NCBI GenBank assembly: GCA_026182355.1
Contig: JAPFBL010000068.1
Span: forward strand, 4,543,001-4,607,000
Reading direction: 5' to 3'
Origin: Hermatobates lingyangjiaoensis
Taxonomy: Eukaryota; Arthropoda; Insecta; Hemiptera; Hermatobatidae
Length of the DNA: 64,000 nt
The position numbers and the translations under genes were made by a program. The first letter of the stretch is position 1. Every line of letters begins with the position of its first letter. Shown here one piece after another: positions 10,841 through 22,879 of the stretch. The notes under the pieces were generated by a model, which saw nothing but the letters and a program-made list of their open reading frames with translations, searched no databases and was not told the DNA's origin.

Positions 10841-11533
10841 GTTAGAAGGAACCTTGGGTGTGATCATATCCATTTCTCTCCATTTGAAATATACCCTATT
10901 AGTAAATTTGATTTTCCACAAAACTCTATTCACTTTCCACAGCTCAGTTGGAAAGCGAATTAAAAACCCAACTTAACGAAGACCGCTTGTTACGGTTGAA
11001 AGATCTTAGTCTTGTTTTCCCATTTTCATATTGTTGTTTGATCATTAATTTTTATATATCTATGTATGTGAACATATAAACCACTGTTAGAAATTCAAAA
11101 ATGGGACTAAAATTTTTCAACCAAAACCCTTTATCTTCATCAAAGTTATACCTGAACTTGACGAAAACCAGTAGGTTTGGTTGAACGATCCTAGTCCCAC
11201 ATCTGAATGTCTTATTGTGGTTTAGACGTTGATCTTTATGTGATATGTTTACTGAGATATCTTGTTTTTATGTATATACTTTAACTATGAAGAAAGTATT
11301 TAGATCGGACAGCAAAAGTTCAGAAATTACCTCGAAATTTACAAATAAGTGAAGAACACAGTTGATAATTAATGTGTGTTTTTCAGTTCAACAATAATGA
11401 CAGTCATAAAATGACTTTCGGAACCTCAAACCATGCAAATTTGTCAAAGATTTTGTCGAAAAATCAAGTTTATTAATAGGATATATTTCAAATGGAGCGA
11501 AACAGATATGATCATATCCAAGGTTCCTTCTAA
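10841..11533. mobile_element. Element with ~75-bp inverted ends, containing PLE fragments
   Basis: The left arm (10841-10915, with AAGGAACCTTGGGTGTGATC) is repeated inverted at about 11460-11533, both containing GATCATATCC and CATTTGAAATATA. Between the arms lie a family B PLE end (10960-11090), a diverged related end (11095-11235) and a piece of another dispersed repeat (11390-11465). No coding capacity. It may be a non-autonomous inverted-repeat transposon or two inverted copies of one repeat. Confidence 0.5.
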
Positions 11534-11887
11534 CAAGCTCGCCGGACACGTAAGGAAGGTAAGGTAACCCAACCTGCTAACTGTTAGCTACCTCCGTTGC
11601 GTCTCAGGCGTGCTTGGTCTCCTCTATTGTTCGTCCAATTTGAATCGTCTTTCCGATTTTAAATTGAATCTCTAGATATATATATATTATTTTTCTTTAT
11701 CGACGTATGGTCCAGCGTCTAACAATTCTCAAAAACTCACCTTTAAGTCATTTTTTGAGATTTGTTGGACATTGGAACCAAACTTCGATAAACAAGAATA
11801 GTGGAGAATATATGTAGTCGTGATAAGAAATCTTCGATATATATTTATATATATACATTATATATATATATTTATTTATATATATAG

Positions 11888-12148
11888 GTGGATTATGTAA
11901 TCGGGATTCCGTAATTTTTTAGGTTAAAATCAAACTCAATGCCGACGTTTGGGTTTATTTTAAAACCTTCTTCATAGGTATGTTCTCCATACACTCTTCT
12001 TATCTGCTCATAAAAAACGATATTTGATGTCATATAAACCCAAATTTTTTGATGATAAGAAAGGTTTTGAAATAAAACCGAAACGTCAGCATTGAGAATT
12101 TTATTTTTAACTTAGAAAATTAACCGAATCCTGATTTCTGAATATACC
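11888..12148. repeat. Inverted pair of PLE-like ends
   Basis: Arms 11888-11990 (minus) and about 12035-12148 (plus) share GTCGGCATTGAG / GTCAGCATTGAG and a hairpin followed by GAAAC. The plus copy reads UUGAUGA, GGTTTT/AAAACC hairpin, GAAACGUC. (TA)n lies just left. Confidence 0.5.
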
Positions 12149-12149
12149 T

Positions 12150-15100
12150 ATTCCATCAATCGGTTAATATATTATTCAATTTGATGTATGTACTATTTTT
12201 CTTTATCTAGGTCTGGTACAGCGTATATTCTGGATATATCTTGTCCAGATATTTTAATCTACACTAAAAAAAAATGTGTAGACTATATATGGTGGAGATA
12301 AAAAATACTTTGAAGTATATATATATATTTCCACTTGAAAGGTTCGTCTTTCTTCATCTTCCCTTCGAGTCCTCTTCTACGACGAACTGTGGTTCAAAAT
12401 ATGGATTATAGTAAGTGATTCATACTGTGTGCTCATAGTAATTTAAAAGTTTTATTATATCTACTAGGTTTACCAGTTACGAATTTTGAAAAACTGTGTA
12501 TTTTATATTTGAAAAATATAGTTCTTATCAAGAACAATAAACAGTTTAAATATACTAATTACTTTCTGATCAGAGAATGAGCAAGTTGGAAGGATATTTT
12601 TAAAGTTCCTTTCATAAAAAAGTCATATATCTAATATGCAGAACAACCTATTTTGAAGAATCGGATGTGGTTAAAATTTAGAATAGTAATTTATATGAAG
12701 GATGCAATATTTGAGATATTTGTTTGAATTGTGAAATTGTTACTAGATTAAAAAAATATTTTATTTTTTTTTTAATTTTTGGTATTTCTGGTTAGTAACA
12801 TTGGTAATGAACATATGAAAGAAAGATTGTAAATTTTCAATGATGAATTGTTTTAACGTAGCTTTAAGGTTTTCTTTTTTTTACCCCTTATTTAGTGTGC
12901 TTTCTCCTACTTCATTTTATTAAGGTATAAGATTTTTTTTGAAGGCATACACATATGCTCATTGTTACAATGAGAGAGCAGTCTGTTTAACGCTTTTAGA
13001 GAAACCAATCTCATGTTGAACTGATTTGACTGGTGGAAAGATAACCGATTTTATTCTGTTAAAGCAGTTGTAGTTACAGTCTCTCTCAAGCTTCACCTTG
13101 CAGGAGACAAAACCCTCCACAACTGTATTAATTTATTAAAGCAAAACAAATTATATGGACATATTTTTCTACAATTTATTTTTTGATGGTTACAGTAGCC
13201 ATTAATTACTTACAAGTTGTGTATCTATTAATTAATGTTTATGAAGCATTGCATAAAACTAGTAATAATTAAGAATTGTTGAAGATATAGTGATAATTTT
13301 GTTACCATTGTCTAAATATTGCGTTTTGAATAGAGACCCATTCTATTGTTATACCTTTATTCTGATATGTGGTAAAAAACAAAATTAAAGGAGTTAGTTT
13401 TATGCTTTGCTGTTTTTTTGACATTTTCACTTTTAGTTGATAGGTAGCATTGGTTACATTTGTTTGTTTTAATGCAATGATCTCTGTTGCTGGTCTTGTC
13501 CACTGCCTGTCGTTATATGTGGTGCCATTTTATTACTTTACCTAGACATAAGTCATGCTCAGGGTCATCACAAATGACTTTAGATCTCTCTCTTAAAACT
13601 CGTCATGTTATACTTTTTTTTTTGAGAGATAACCGTCTTTTACACCTGTCAAATTATAACTTGCAAGACCAAGAGGCTTGTTACATTAGAGAGCCCTTTG
13701 TTAATAACTTTTGGTTGAAGTTATTCAAATCACTTCTAATTAATTTTTTTTTGTAGTAAACTGCCTTGCAATACTTTTTTTATCAGCAATTTTCAATTTG
13801 TCATAATAGTGACATATATTGGTTACATATTTAGTGATATTGGCAAACTAATCATGAACTTCTACGCCAAATTTTTTAAATAATTGATTTTTTACCTAAC
13901 TATGAAAATAATACTTCATTTTCTTTTGGCCGTTATACTATTTCATTTACTTTTCATATGCTAGAGAAAATAAAATGTTTTTGCAATAGTTTCATCTGTG
14001 CAATCAGCAGAAAAAAAAATTTTTTTTATCCAGCATATATGATATTTAAAATCGAAGTCACAAGAAAATTTATTCATCCACTCTAAATTTAAACATTTAT
14101 TGGAAGCACCTTATTTTTGTATAACATTTTCAATTGTGCCATTAGTTCTTTTTTAATTAAACTTTACAATATTTATTGTCTTTGCATGTGTAAAGTTACT
14201 AAATTTCATTATATTTTTAGTAGTGTAAATTAAAATATTGAATGTATCCTGTGATGGTTGATTTTTTTGCATTGGGGGCAATCTGTAATATTTGGAATCG
14301 AATGTTTCTTGTGTTTTTATGTTTATTATGATTAAAAAGAAAGCTGTTGATAAATTGTTTAAGAAAATTATCAATTTTAATCATGTAGTTTCTGTTTTAT
14401 ATAGTTTTTATATTATATATTTTTTTTGATATAAAATGCAACATTTAGATTTCCAAAATGGAACAAACTGAAGCGGATTTTGACTATTTTTCTATTTGTA
14501 AGTGATTCAAACACGTGGCGTAGTCCTTTTAGTATCTTTTGGTGCCCTACCCTTGCAGTTTTATTCGCACTGTCCTTTCGTCTCTAGATGTGTCTATGTT
14601 GAAGGACTCCAAAGCTTAGCATATCCACCTTTGGCGAAGTACTAGTCATGCGTGTACTTTTACCTTGCTCTTCCATCTCGAATTGTACCACTTACAATGT
14701 CACAGACCTGTTACCTTCTGTGTCTAGTCTAGTTTGAGTTATCTTTGGTCAACTTTTAGCTGCAGTAAAATAAGATACGTTAAAGTATTTATAGATTAAA
14801 AAAAAATACTATATTATTTTTTCATTTACCCAAATGTCTAAAAACTAAGTTGACTAGATCAGATTTATATTCAATATAGTTAAATATTAGAATCATATTA
14901 TACAATCATATATATTCAGTCAAGCATAATGCTTGGAATTTCTGTTTTGTTGTACTAATAGAAATTTATCCGTTTTTAGAATTTTGAGAAATATCTCACA
15001 TTCTGACCCTGAATCAATCCTTTTGTCCTTTCCCATGGCCAATCTACTGCCTTTTCGGTAATCTGACAGCTGAGGGGACTAAGTCCAGTAGTACCATTAA

Positions 15101-18100
15101 GTCTTATAAATATTTATTGCTCATCTGATCGCCAAACAGTATAAAATAACTACATTTCACCTTAAATGCTATTTGTTTATTGTTTTAAACATTTTTATTG
15201 TTTCAAATTAGTACCAAGAAGTAAAAAACTACTGGTGATATTAAACCTCCATTCAGCTGTTTGCTCATTTACACCTCTGCTTACTTATGTTTCCGCTGTT
15301 GCTGATGCCCCTCTCTGTTTACTGGTGATACATACCCCAGTTTTACTGATCTTTACTGATCTTTATCGCTTTTGCATAAGAGTATCGGTTTGCTAATGCA
15401 TACTTCTGTTGACGCTTACCGGCGATTGCTTATACAGCTATTTACTGATGCTATTTAATTAGATTAATTCAAATCAACACAATTTTGAGCTAATTTTTTT
15501 ATTAAATAATAATATTTACTTTTAACAATATATCACCTTAAAAATAAAATTCCAATAATAAAAGATGCCCCTCATAATAAAATGTGTTCATTTGAATTAA
15601 AATAAAATTACGGTTTTGACATTATGTAAAATTACCTGTTTGTTATATCAATCGGTGATTTGTACATATCATGTATTTACTTTGTGTTCATGGCCTTTTA
15701 TTAGTACAAAGAGCAATATGAGTGTTGTACATACTAAATACATTCCCAACACTGGACATATTCTCTAAACATTAAAACAGCAATGATCAATTCCCGTAAA
15801 ACATAATATTATTGTTGAATAATTCTAAGAGACTTTGAAAAGTTAAGCATCTATTTTTCAAATTAACATAGAACTAGTAATATTATTAAGTACTAAGTCT
15901 TTAAAAAAACAAGTAGATTAATTATTTAAATTTAAAAGAAATAATACTTTTTTAATATTTCAAGTTGAGATGTTTAACAAAATAATAAGCAACTACCACG
16001 TCAGAATGTAAACTGTTTTTAAGTGTTATTTTGTTTATATCGGAACATTTTTTAATGTTTGAAGTCCTTGTTTTCAATTTCTGATATACAGGATGGCCCA
16101 AAATAATAACTCTAATCTGTAGGTGCAAAATGTGAAAGTATTGACTTTTTTGTACACTAAAGCTGTGAACTTGGTTTCCTCCTTTAGTACAAATTAAATT
16201 CTCTATCATATGCAAAGAATACTCAAATGTTTATTTTGTTCCAAACTTTCCAGTTTTGTAAAGTTTTTTTTATATTCATGTATGGAAACCAGTTGTCAGG
16301 TTCAATAATAAATTACACTCAAATCAAGTTAACTACACCTTTTGTATTTAAAACAAAATATAGTATAATCAGTTGGATTTTTAATGTCACTTTCCACTGT
16401 CCAAAAAAAAAATCATTAAGCAAATTATAGAAAAAATTGGCTTATATAGTATTACCATTGTTTTTACCACAGAGGTAGTTACTATTAGGAGTATTTTAAG
16501 TAAAATTGTTTCCTAGTGGTAAAGGAATGCAGTTGTCCTACATTATCTGTGAGAGAAACCTAATTTAAATGTTCACGATTGGAATATTCTTAGACTTAGG
16601 AACAAACTGATTCTTTCAGGATTCAACGTAATCGCTTCGTTCCATGGTAAATGCATTTTCATTTAGTTTATCTCAGTCACTTTACACCTGATACCAACGA
16701 TTCACTTTACTCTTATGTTCGAGTTTAGTTAGCCTGACTCCTCAGAGACATCGCCATAATCCATTTCGTTAAAGTCATTGACACCGGCATCATCTTCTGT
16801 ACCGCCCAATTATAAATCTTTTCAGCATAAACAGGCAAGCAGGGATAAGACGTGTATGTACTCTACCTTACCTAACCATTCAGACTATCCATCAGCTTTG
16901 GTTTTGATATCTCCGGCAGTATCAAAAAGATTACTTGACCGTTTTCGGAATTTGTTCATCTTCAGTAGTTAGCACTTTTTTTTTTTTTTTTTTGAAGGTG
17001 GACATACACTGAAAAAAGGCTAAAAAAAGAACTTCTTTAGTAAAATGGATTATTTTTTGTTAGATATATAACTTTTTTTACAAACTTTCTCAGTAGTCTT
17101 AAAATGATATCCATTAATAACTCATAATAAACAAACGGTTTACATCAGTTCACATTGATTTAATGGTTGATCAGAAATAGAAATAGATCTAGAAATTTAT
17201 GACAATAGTGTGTTCATGTATAAATCGAAGAAATCACACTATTAATAGAAAAATGAAAATTTCTAGCCTTTAAATTTCTTTTTGTCAAAGAAGTTGGTTT
17301 TGTTCATTTCTTTGACGGAAAATCGAAATTTTTAAAACTTTTTCAGTTTTCTGTTAATATCGTGATTTTATTTACCATGTCACGTATTTATAGTAAGTTT
17401 TCTACAAATAATGTAGAATAATATATATGCTCTTTTTATGAATAGAAAATCGGCCCAAACCAAACATCAAAACCAGTAATAAACTAAAGAGATAATATAC
17501 AAGAGATGAGCACACTTTCAGCCTTTATTTTTCTATACAACTGTTATCTTATAGTCCTTATAATCAAAACACTATAAGGAAAATTAAAGGAAGTAGTCTA
17601 CTGTAGTACTTGCGAATGTATTATTGAAGTATTTCTCACATCTCAATGAATTTCATTTGAAACCAAGAAACAGTTTTTGCATCCACCGTTTTTATCAGCT
17701 TTTCACAAAGTTAACTACAACTTAAAAAAAACTCTTGATTTTGGTTTTCACAAACAAAACTGTTTAGGTAGTTTCAAGTTGTGTATTTCAATAATTATAT
17801 TAAGAAATGGATAAACCATCCTACCCCAACATCGTATTCTGTTGTTGGACGACTCTAACACCAGTATATGAGGTAAGACGGTTTATCCATTTCTTAATGT
17901 AACTTGCACTAACCTCTGTGGTACCAACATCATGCATGTGCTGTAATATTTACTAACTTACCTGTTGTTTGTTGGTACTCATTAGTGTGTTCATTTATTG
18001 TATGTGTTCAGTTTTTTTTAAGTATTAAATAAAATATATATAATACATACTTTTTGTGAGGGCTTTTCGTCAATGTATCCGGAACCCTCGGGATACAATT

Positions 18101-21100
18101 TGGTCATAAGAAGCCTAAATAATTATTTATTATTTATGAGGTACTGGATAGAAATCAAAAATTTCTATCTTATGTTTTATAATTTATTTTATTGTTACAC
18201 TTAGCATCGAAACCAGTAAGAAGTTATTTCGTTTAGTTTTGATTAAAGTATTTTTTGGACTATCCTGTGTTTCGACATTCCATGAGACAAACCATTGACT
18301 ATAGTTTGAAACTAATTCAATCAACATCTTGATAGTTTCGTAATCATTCATTCTGGAGTTAACTTGCAGGGTTAACTATTAAGTACCCCATAATTTATAA
18401 TAAAAGAAATAGAACAGCAGTTTCCAACTTAAATTTTGTCTAAACAATTGCGAATAGCTAATAAATGGTTTTTATTGTAAAAGTTTAAACTAATACAATG
18501 TTTTTTGTTCTTTTTTTTCAATCTACTATATGTTTTAAGAAAAATAAATGTCAACATAAAATTGTAAGTAGCATAATATTGATAAAAAAAAAATGTCCGT
18601 CCGGTTGCCTTTGAGGCTGCCTAGTTGAAAAAATAAATTTACAAATGGCGGACATAAGTAGACACATACAAGTGATTAAAAAACTTCAAAATATATTATT
18701 TATATTTGAAGAAATACAACGTAATTTATGTTTATACGTCATCGTTTAACAAATATGAAGTATTCTTCTAATGAATATTCCATTAGAATCAATTTTTGTC
18801 CTTTATATTCCAAAAATTTGGAAAGAAAGACTGTTATGAACTTTCTAGCTATAAATTTTTCTTTTAGAAAATAATTCGTTTACTTTTGTACTTACTATTT
18901 AAAAAAAAAATTACAATTAATAACAAGATTTGTTTTAAAAATGATGTAAAATTGGTTACCTCAAAGGAGAATAGTTATTATATTTTTTTTATTTAATAAA
19001 TACTGTATAATTAAAAAAAAAATCAGAATACCAAATACGATTTTAAATGACTATTACTATTAAGTTGGTTGTATCAGAGAATTGTTTGCATTAATTGTAA
19101 TATTTTTATAGAAATGAATGGATTATCAAGTAGTGTCTAGAATTTTGGGAAGTTGAAAAAGAAATGTATTAGCATTTACTAGATGTAGATTTTATAAGTA
19201 GTAATTGTTGTTAATGTCTCGATTTAAGTGTTTTGCGTTGAGAGAACACCTACTCTTCGCGATAGGATTATTTTTTTGTTATTCCCTTTTATACTTGATT
19301 TGGTAGTCACAACTATTCATGATGTTACTTTTTTACAACATTCATCTTTCTCATTTTCTCTTCCATTCGCCTGATTTATTTTATTTAATGCTTTTAATGG
19401 GATTTTTTTACATCAAGCTTGTAACGTAATTTTTGATTAACTTCAAAAATAAAATGTTTATGGGTAAAAAATTAAAATAAAATATTTTCAAGTTTTAATG
19501 AACTTGAAATGCATATTTGGTATTTTTAACTATTTTTTTTTATAAACTCAAAAAAAGCAATTTTTTAAAATCTAAGATTTTATTTTTTAACTTTTCTTTT
19601 GAAGAAAATTGTTTGACATTTAAGTAGCAAAAAGGTCTAAGTGCGCACATACATGTTTCTCCATTTCTGACATTTCATTTTTTTTTTTTTCAAAATTAGG
19701 GATTTCTTGTTGACAATCACGCTGCTTGCAGGAGAATGAATTCGTGATATGTTCTTATAACTACATGACCTGCAAGATTTATATTATTCTTATAACATAT
19801 ATTTTATACCAAACGAAATATTTATGTTTTTTTTGTACATGTATGTATTTGTTCTTAATTTAATACCCACCGAATCTATGTCGAAGTGAAGTTTATTAAA
19901 GAACTTAACTGACCAAAAGGCACTGCCCAATACTCAGGTCATTGAGTATTTATAGTTAATTGTTAATATAATAATGTTCTAAAAAAAAATGAGGGCATTA
20001 ATTGAACAAAAATATTGTTCTTACCTGTCTGGTCATTGATGTTTTTTTTGCACATGTTAAATGAATTAATTTTTTGCAATAGATAATTTGTTTGTAAAAA
20101 TCAAGCTCTTATTGAAAATTGACTTAAGAAATGACAAGTCATGCCCTTAGTAGATATCTGGATGTACAATTTAGTAATGAATAGCTATTTTACCTTTTAA
20201 GTGGTTGTCTTTGTGTGTTTAAGTGAATTTTTAAGAAAAATTTATATTATTAGTTATAATAATTATAATATTTATAAGTTGTTGACCGTTCTTGAGCTTG
20301 CAACATCAGTGATATAGTATATGAAAGAATTTGTTTTTATATATAAAATAATGAAAGTCTATTTTAAATTAGATACTAATGTTGCTTGCTAAAAGTTGTT
20401 AAACAACTTTGCATATTAATTGACTTTGTTGTTGAAATATGTACATAGTAAAGAAGGATTACAAACCTGAAAGTACCTTCTATATTAATATATGGAATAG
20501 TTTGTTGTTAATATTATTGATTATTAACTGTTTTAGCATGTTAGTAGAATGATAAATAATAAGTAAAGTATACAACTGTAGGTTAGATGGATTAAATAAC
20601 TTTGCATGTTTGATGTAAATATGTTGTGGTGTAGATTATAAAAAGGTTTTTCTTCAAATAAATTTTGTCTGGCACATAAACCAATTCTCTTTCTTATTCA
20701 ACTCTGTCACATAAAGTTCATTAGCGTAAGTGAGATAGGAAATTTTATTTATGGGAACAGTTATTAGGATTTCATTGAGTTGAACTCCGCAGTTTTGTAA
20801 AGTTATTTGTAATCATGGCCAGATTTATTCAGATCATATTTTAAGGCAAAGATAACCGCTTTTCCTCGTTAATGCACTAATAATTTTTTGAATAATATTT
20901 GATTTTAGCAACTATAAGTATTTATAAGTAAAATACATAAATGACAAGTATCAGAAAAAGTCACTACCTTTTAATGGGATATTTGAACTTATTCTTTTTA
21001 CCGAACATTTCCAAGTTTTTATACAGTTTGGTACGTATCTCGGTTTGTGTCTGAAAAAAATATCGTATATTAGTCTGAACGTATCTGAAGGTTACACTGT

Positions 21101-21177
21101 ACGATTTTTAATATCCTTCTGATATGTTCTTTAAATCCTATGCACTTCCATATTGTAAAATGAGTAATATGGTGATA
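12150..21177. other. Intergenic AT-rich region without recognised genes
   Basis: Nine kb with no convincing coding exon, tRNA or transposase on either strand. Short open frames (for example 13487-13756) have no recognisable motif. One structured spot is the hairpin at 17799-17899. Confidence 0.5.
17799..17899. repeat. 100-bp imperfect palindrome
   Basis: Arms of about 27 bases (ATTAAGAAATGGATAAACC and its inverse near 17880-17898) with two or three mismatches enclose a 45-base loop that itself holds a CCAACA/TGTTGG hairpin. No coding sense. Possible MITE or cruciform. Confidence 0.45.
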
Positions 21178-22117
21178 TACGAGGGTCGTCCAGAAAATAA
21201 GTTCCGTTTTGGTCTGTAGGGCGGTAGGAGTGGTTTTTGCCAAATCCGGCAACACCGCTCGAAAGAGGAGAGGTGGGGAATAGAATGAGAGGTGGGGACC
21301 TCAGTCGGTCAATTACCAACGTCAGGGAGGTAGTTGAAATGGAGCCCTCCATGTCACGTCCCGCCACCTCGATCCCCGTTCCCTCTCGAGTTGTTTTGCG
21401 CGGAGTGATTCAATTTCTTTATGCACAGGGTTTCAAATCAGTTCAAATTCACGAACAGCTCATTTCTGTTTATGGAGAAGGTGTAATGAGTGAATCAATG
21501 GTGAGGAGATGGGTACGTGAATTTAAGGCGGGAAGACATTCAGCTCTCTAGGGACCCACCGGGCGGAAACTTTCCGAAAGTCAAGTTTTTCCGAGACGAT
21601 CTCATGGATGAGGGATCGTGAGATGTCTGGGAAACTCAGGTGGAGTTCATCCAGGGTTGAACGACGATCTTTGCTAATTGCATTGTCGATTTCTGCGACA
21701 ATTTCGTCCGTCACAACTGAGGGTCTGCCTCTCCCACTTTCATCCTCAAGTGAATGTCTTCCCGCCTTAAATTCACGTACCCATCTCCTCACCATTGATT
21801 CACTCAATACACCTTCTCCATAAACAGAAATGAGCTGTTCGTGAATTTGAACTGATTTGAAACCCTGTGCATAAAGAAATTGAATCACTCCGCGCAAAAC
21901 AACTCGAGAGGGAACGGGATCGAGGTGGCGGGACGTGACATGGAGGGCTCCATTTCAACTACCTCCCCTGACGTTGGTAATTGACCGACTGAGGTCCCCC
22001 ACCTCTCATTCTATTCCCCCACCTCTCCTCTTTCGAGCAGTGTTGCCGGATTTGGCAAAAACCACTCCTACCGCCCTACAGACCAAAACGGAACTTATTT
22101 TCTGGACGACCCTCGTA
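21178..22117. mobile_element. Foldback mariner (Tc1/mariner) element, two 5' ends
   Basis: Element 21180-22115 is bounded by inverted CGAGGGTCGTCCAGAAAATA and by TA on each side (21178-21179, 22116-22117), the target duplication of the superfamily. The left 360 bp and right 577 bp are inverted copies of the same transposase 5' end, meeting near 21541. The catalytic DD(D/E) domain is absent, so it cannot make an active transposase. Confidence 0.85.
21523..21897 (-). pseudogene. Mariner transposase N-terminal (HTH) fragment, right copy
   Basis: Encodes RGVIQFLYAQGFKSVQIHEQ, then SESMVRRWVREFKAGRHS, GRGRPSVVTDEIV, STLDELHLSFPDISRSLIHE and KVSARWVPREL: the paired helix-turn-helix DNA-binding domain of a mariner transposase and the WVP-R-L motif that precedes the catalytic domain. 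It stops at the inverted junction. The left arm (21400-21540, plus) repeats only the first helix-turn-helix, ending KAGRHS. Confidence 0.85.
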
Positions 22118-22440
22118 AATAAAGCATTTTGTAGTTTATATGTTTCCAAAAGAGGATTCCTGCGGTGACTTCCTGGAGTGTACAACTTTCCTATTCTGGT
22201 GCAACCTATTTTATCCTTATAGAACATATTAAGAGTACATTGGAAACTATATCTAAATTTTAATTGTTAAGGCTGTTTGGTATACTGTTATAATTTTATG
22301 ACTTTGTTATACCCTCACTTGAAATTATTATAAAGTCTCATATTGCCAAACACCTTATCACATCACCACTCTGACCCTGATAAAAATGTTGATAATTTTT
22401 ACTGTAATTACAATTGTATAACTAGTCTTGTGGTTTAAGA
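22118..22440. other. Intergenic, nothing recognised
   Basis: AT-rich, no features seen. Confidence 0.4.
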
Positions 22441-22600
22441 GATCCCAAAATCCATTAGGAATAAATTCCTTTTGCTTTAATGTGCAAATCTCTAAGTTTG
22501 CAAAATCTTGTAACTACTTCTGCAACCTAATAATATAAAGAAAAACAGCTCTATCCTTACTTTTTGTATAATTGTAACAAACTACTTTGACAGTTTAGAT
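22441..22600 (+). repeat. Direct duplication, left copy
   Basis: About 160 bp including GGAATAAATTCCTTTTGC and the exact run CTCTATCCTTACTTTTTGTA up to CAGTTTAGAT. Repeated in the same orientation at 28352-28518. The two copies flank the minisatellite field. Confidence 0.8.
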
Positions 22601-22879
22601 AGTTATAACTATAACATCTTGTTTATAGTATTACCTTGTTATACACAAAATAAAAATTTATATTTTCATATTATTGGGTAAGAAAAGTCATACATGAAAA
22701 AAAATGTGGCTTAGTTAGCATTATTCGACATATTTTTTAGTTTAATATATGGCATATTTAATTTGTTTAATTTAATTTTTTTTTAATTTCATAATATTCG
22801 TACAATAATTATTACAATAATAAAAAAATGTAGAATAATTTATACAATTTGTTTGGTAGGAAATTTTTTTTAATTTTAA

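Noticed and set aside
13487..13756. 89-codon open frame in intergenic DNA
   Set aside because: No motif, no splice or conservation evidence; expected by chance over this length.
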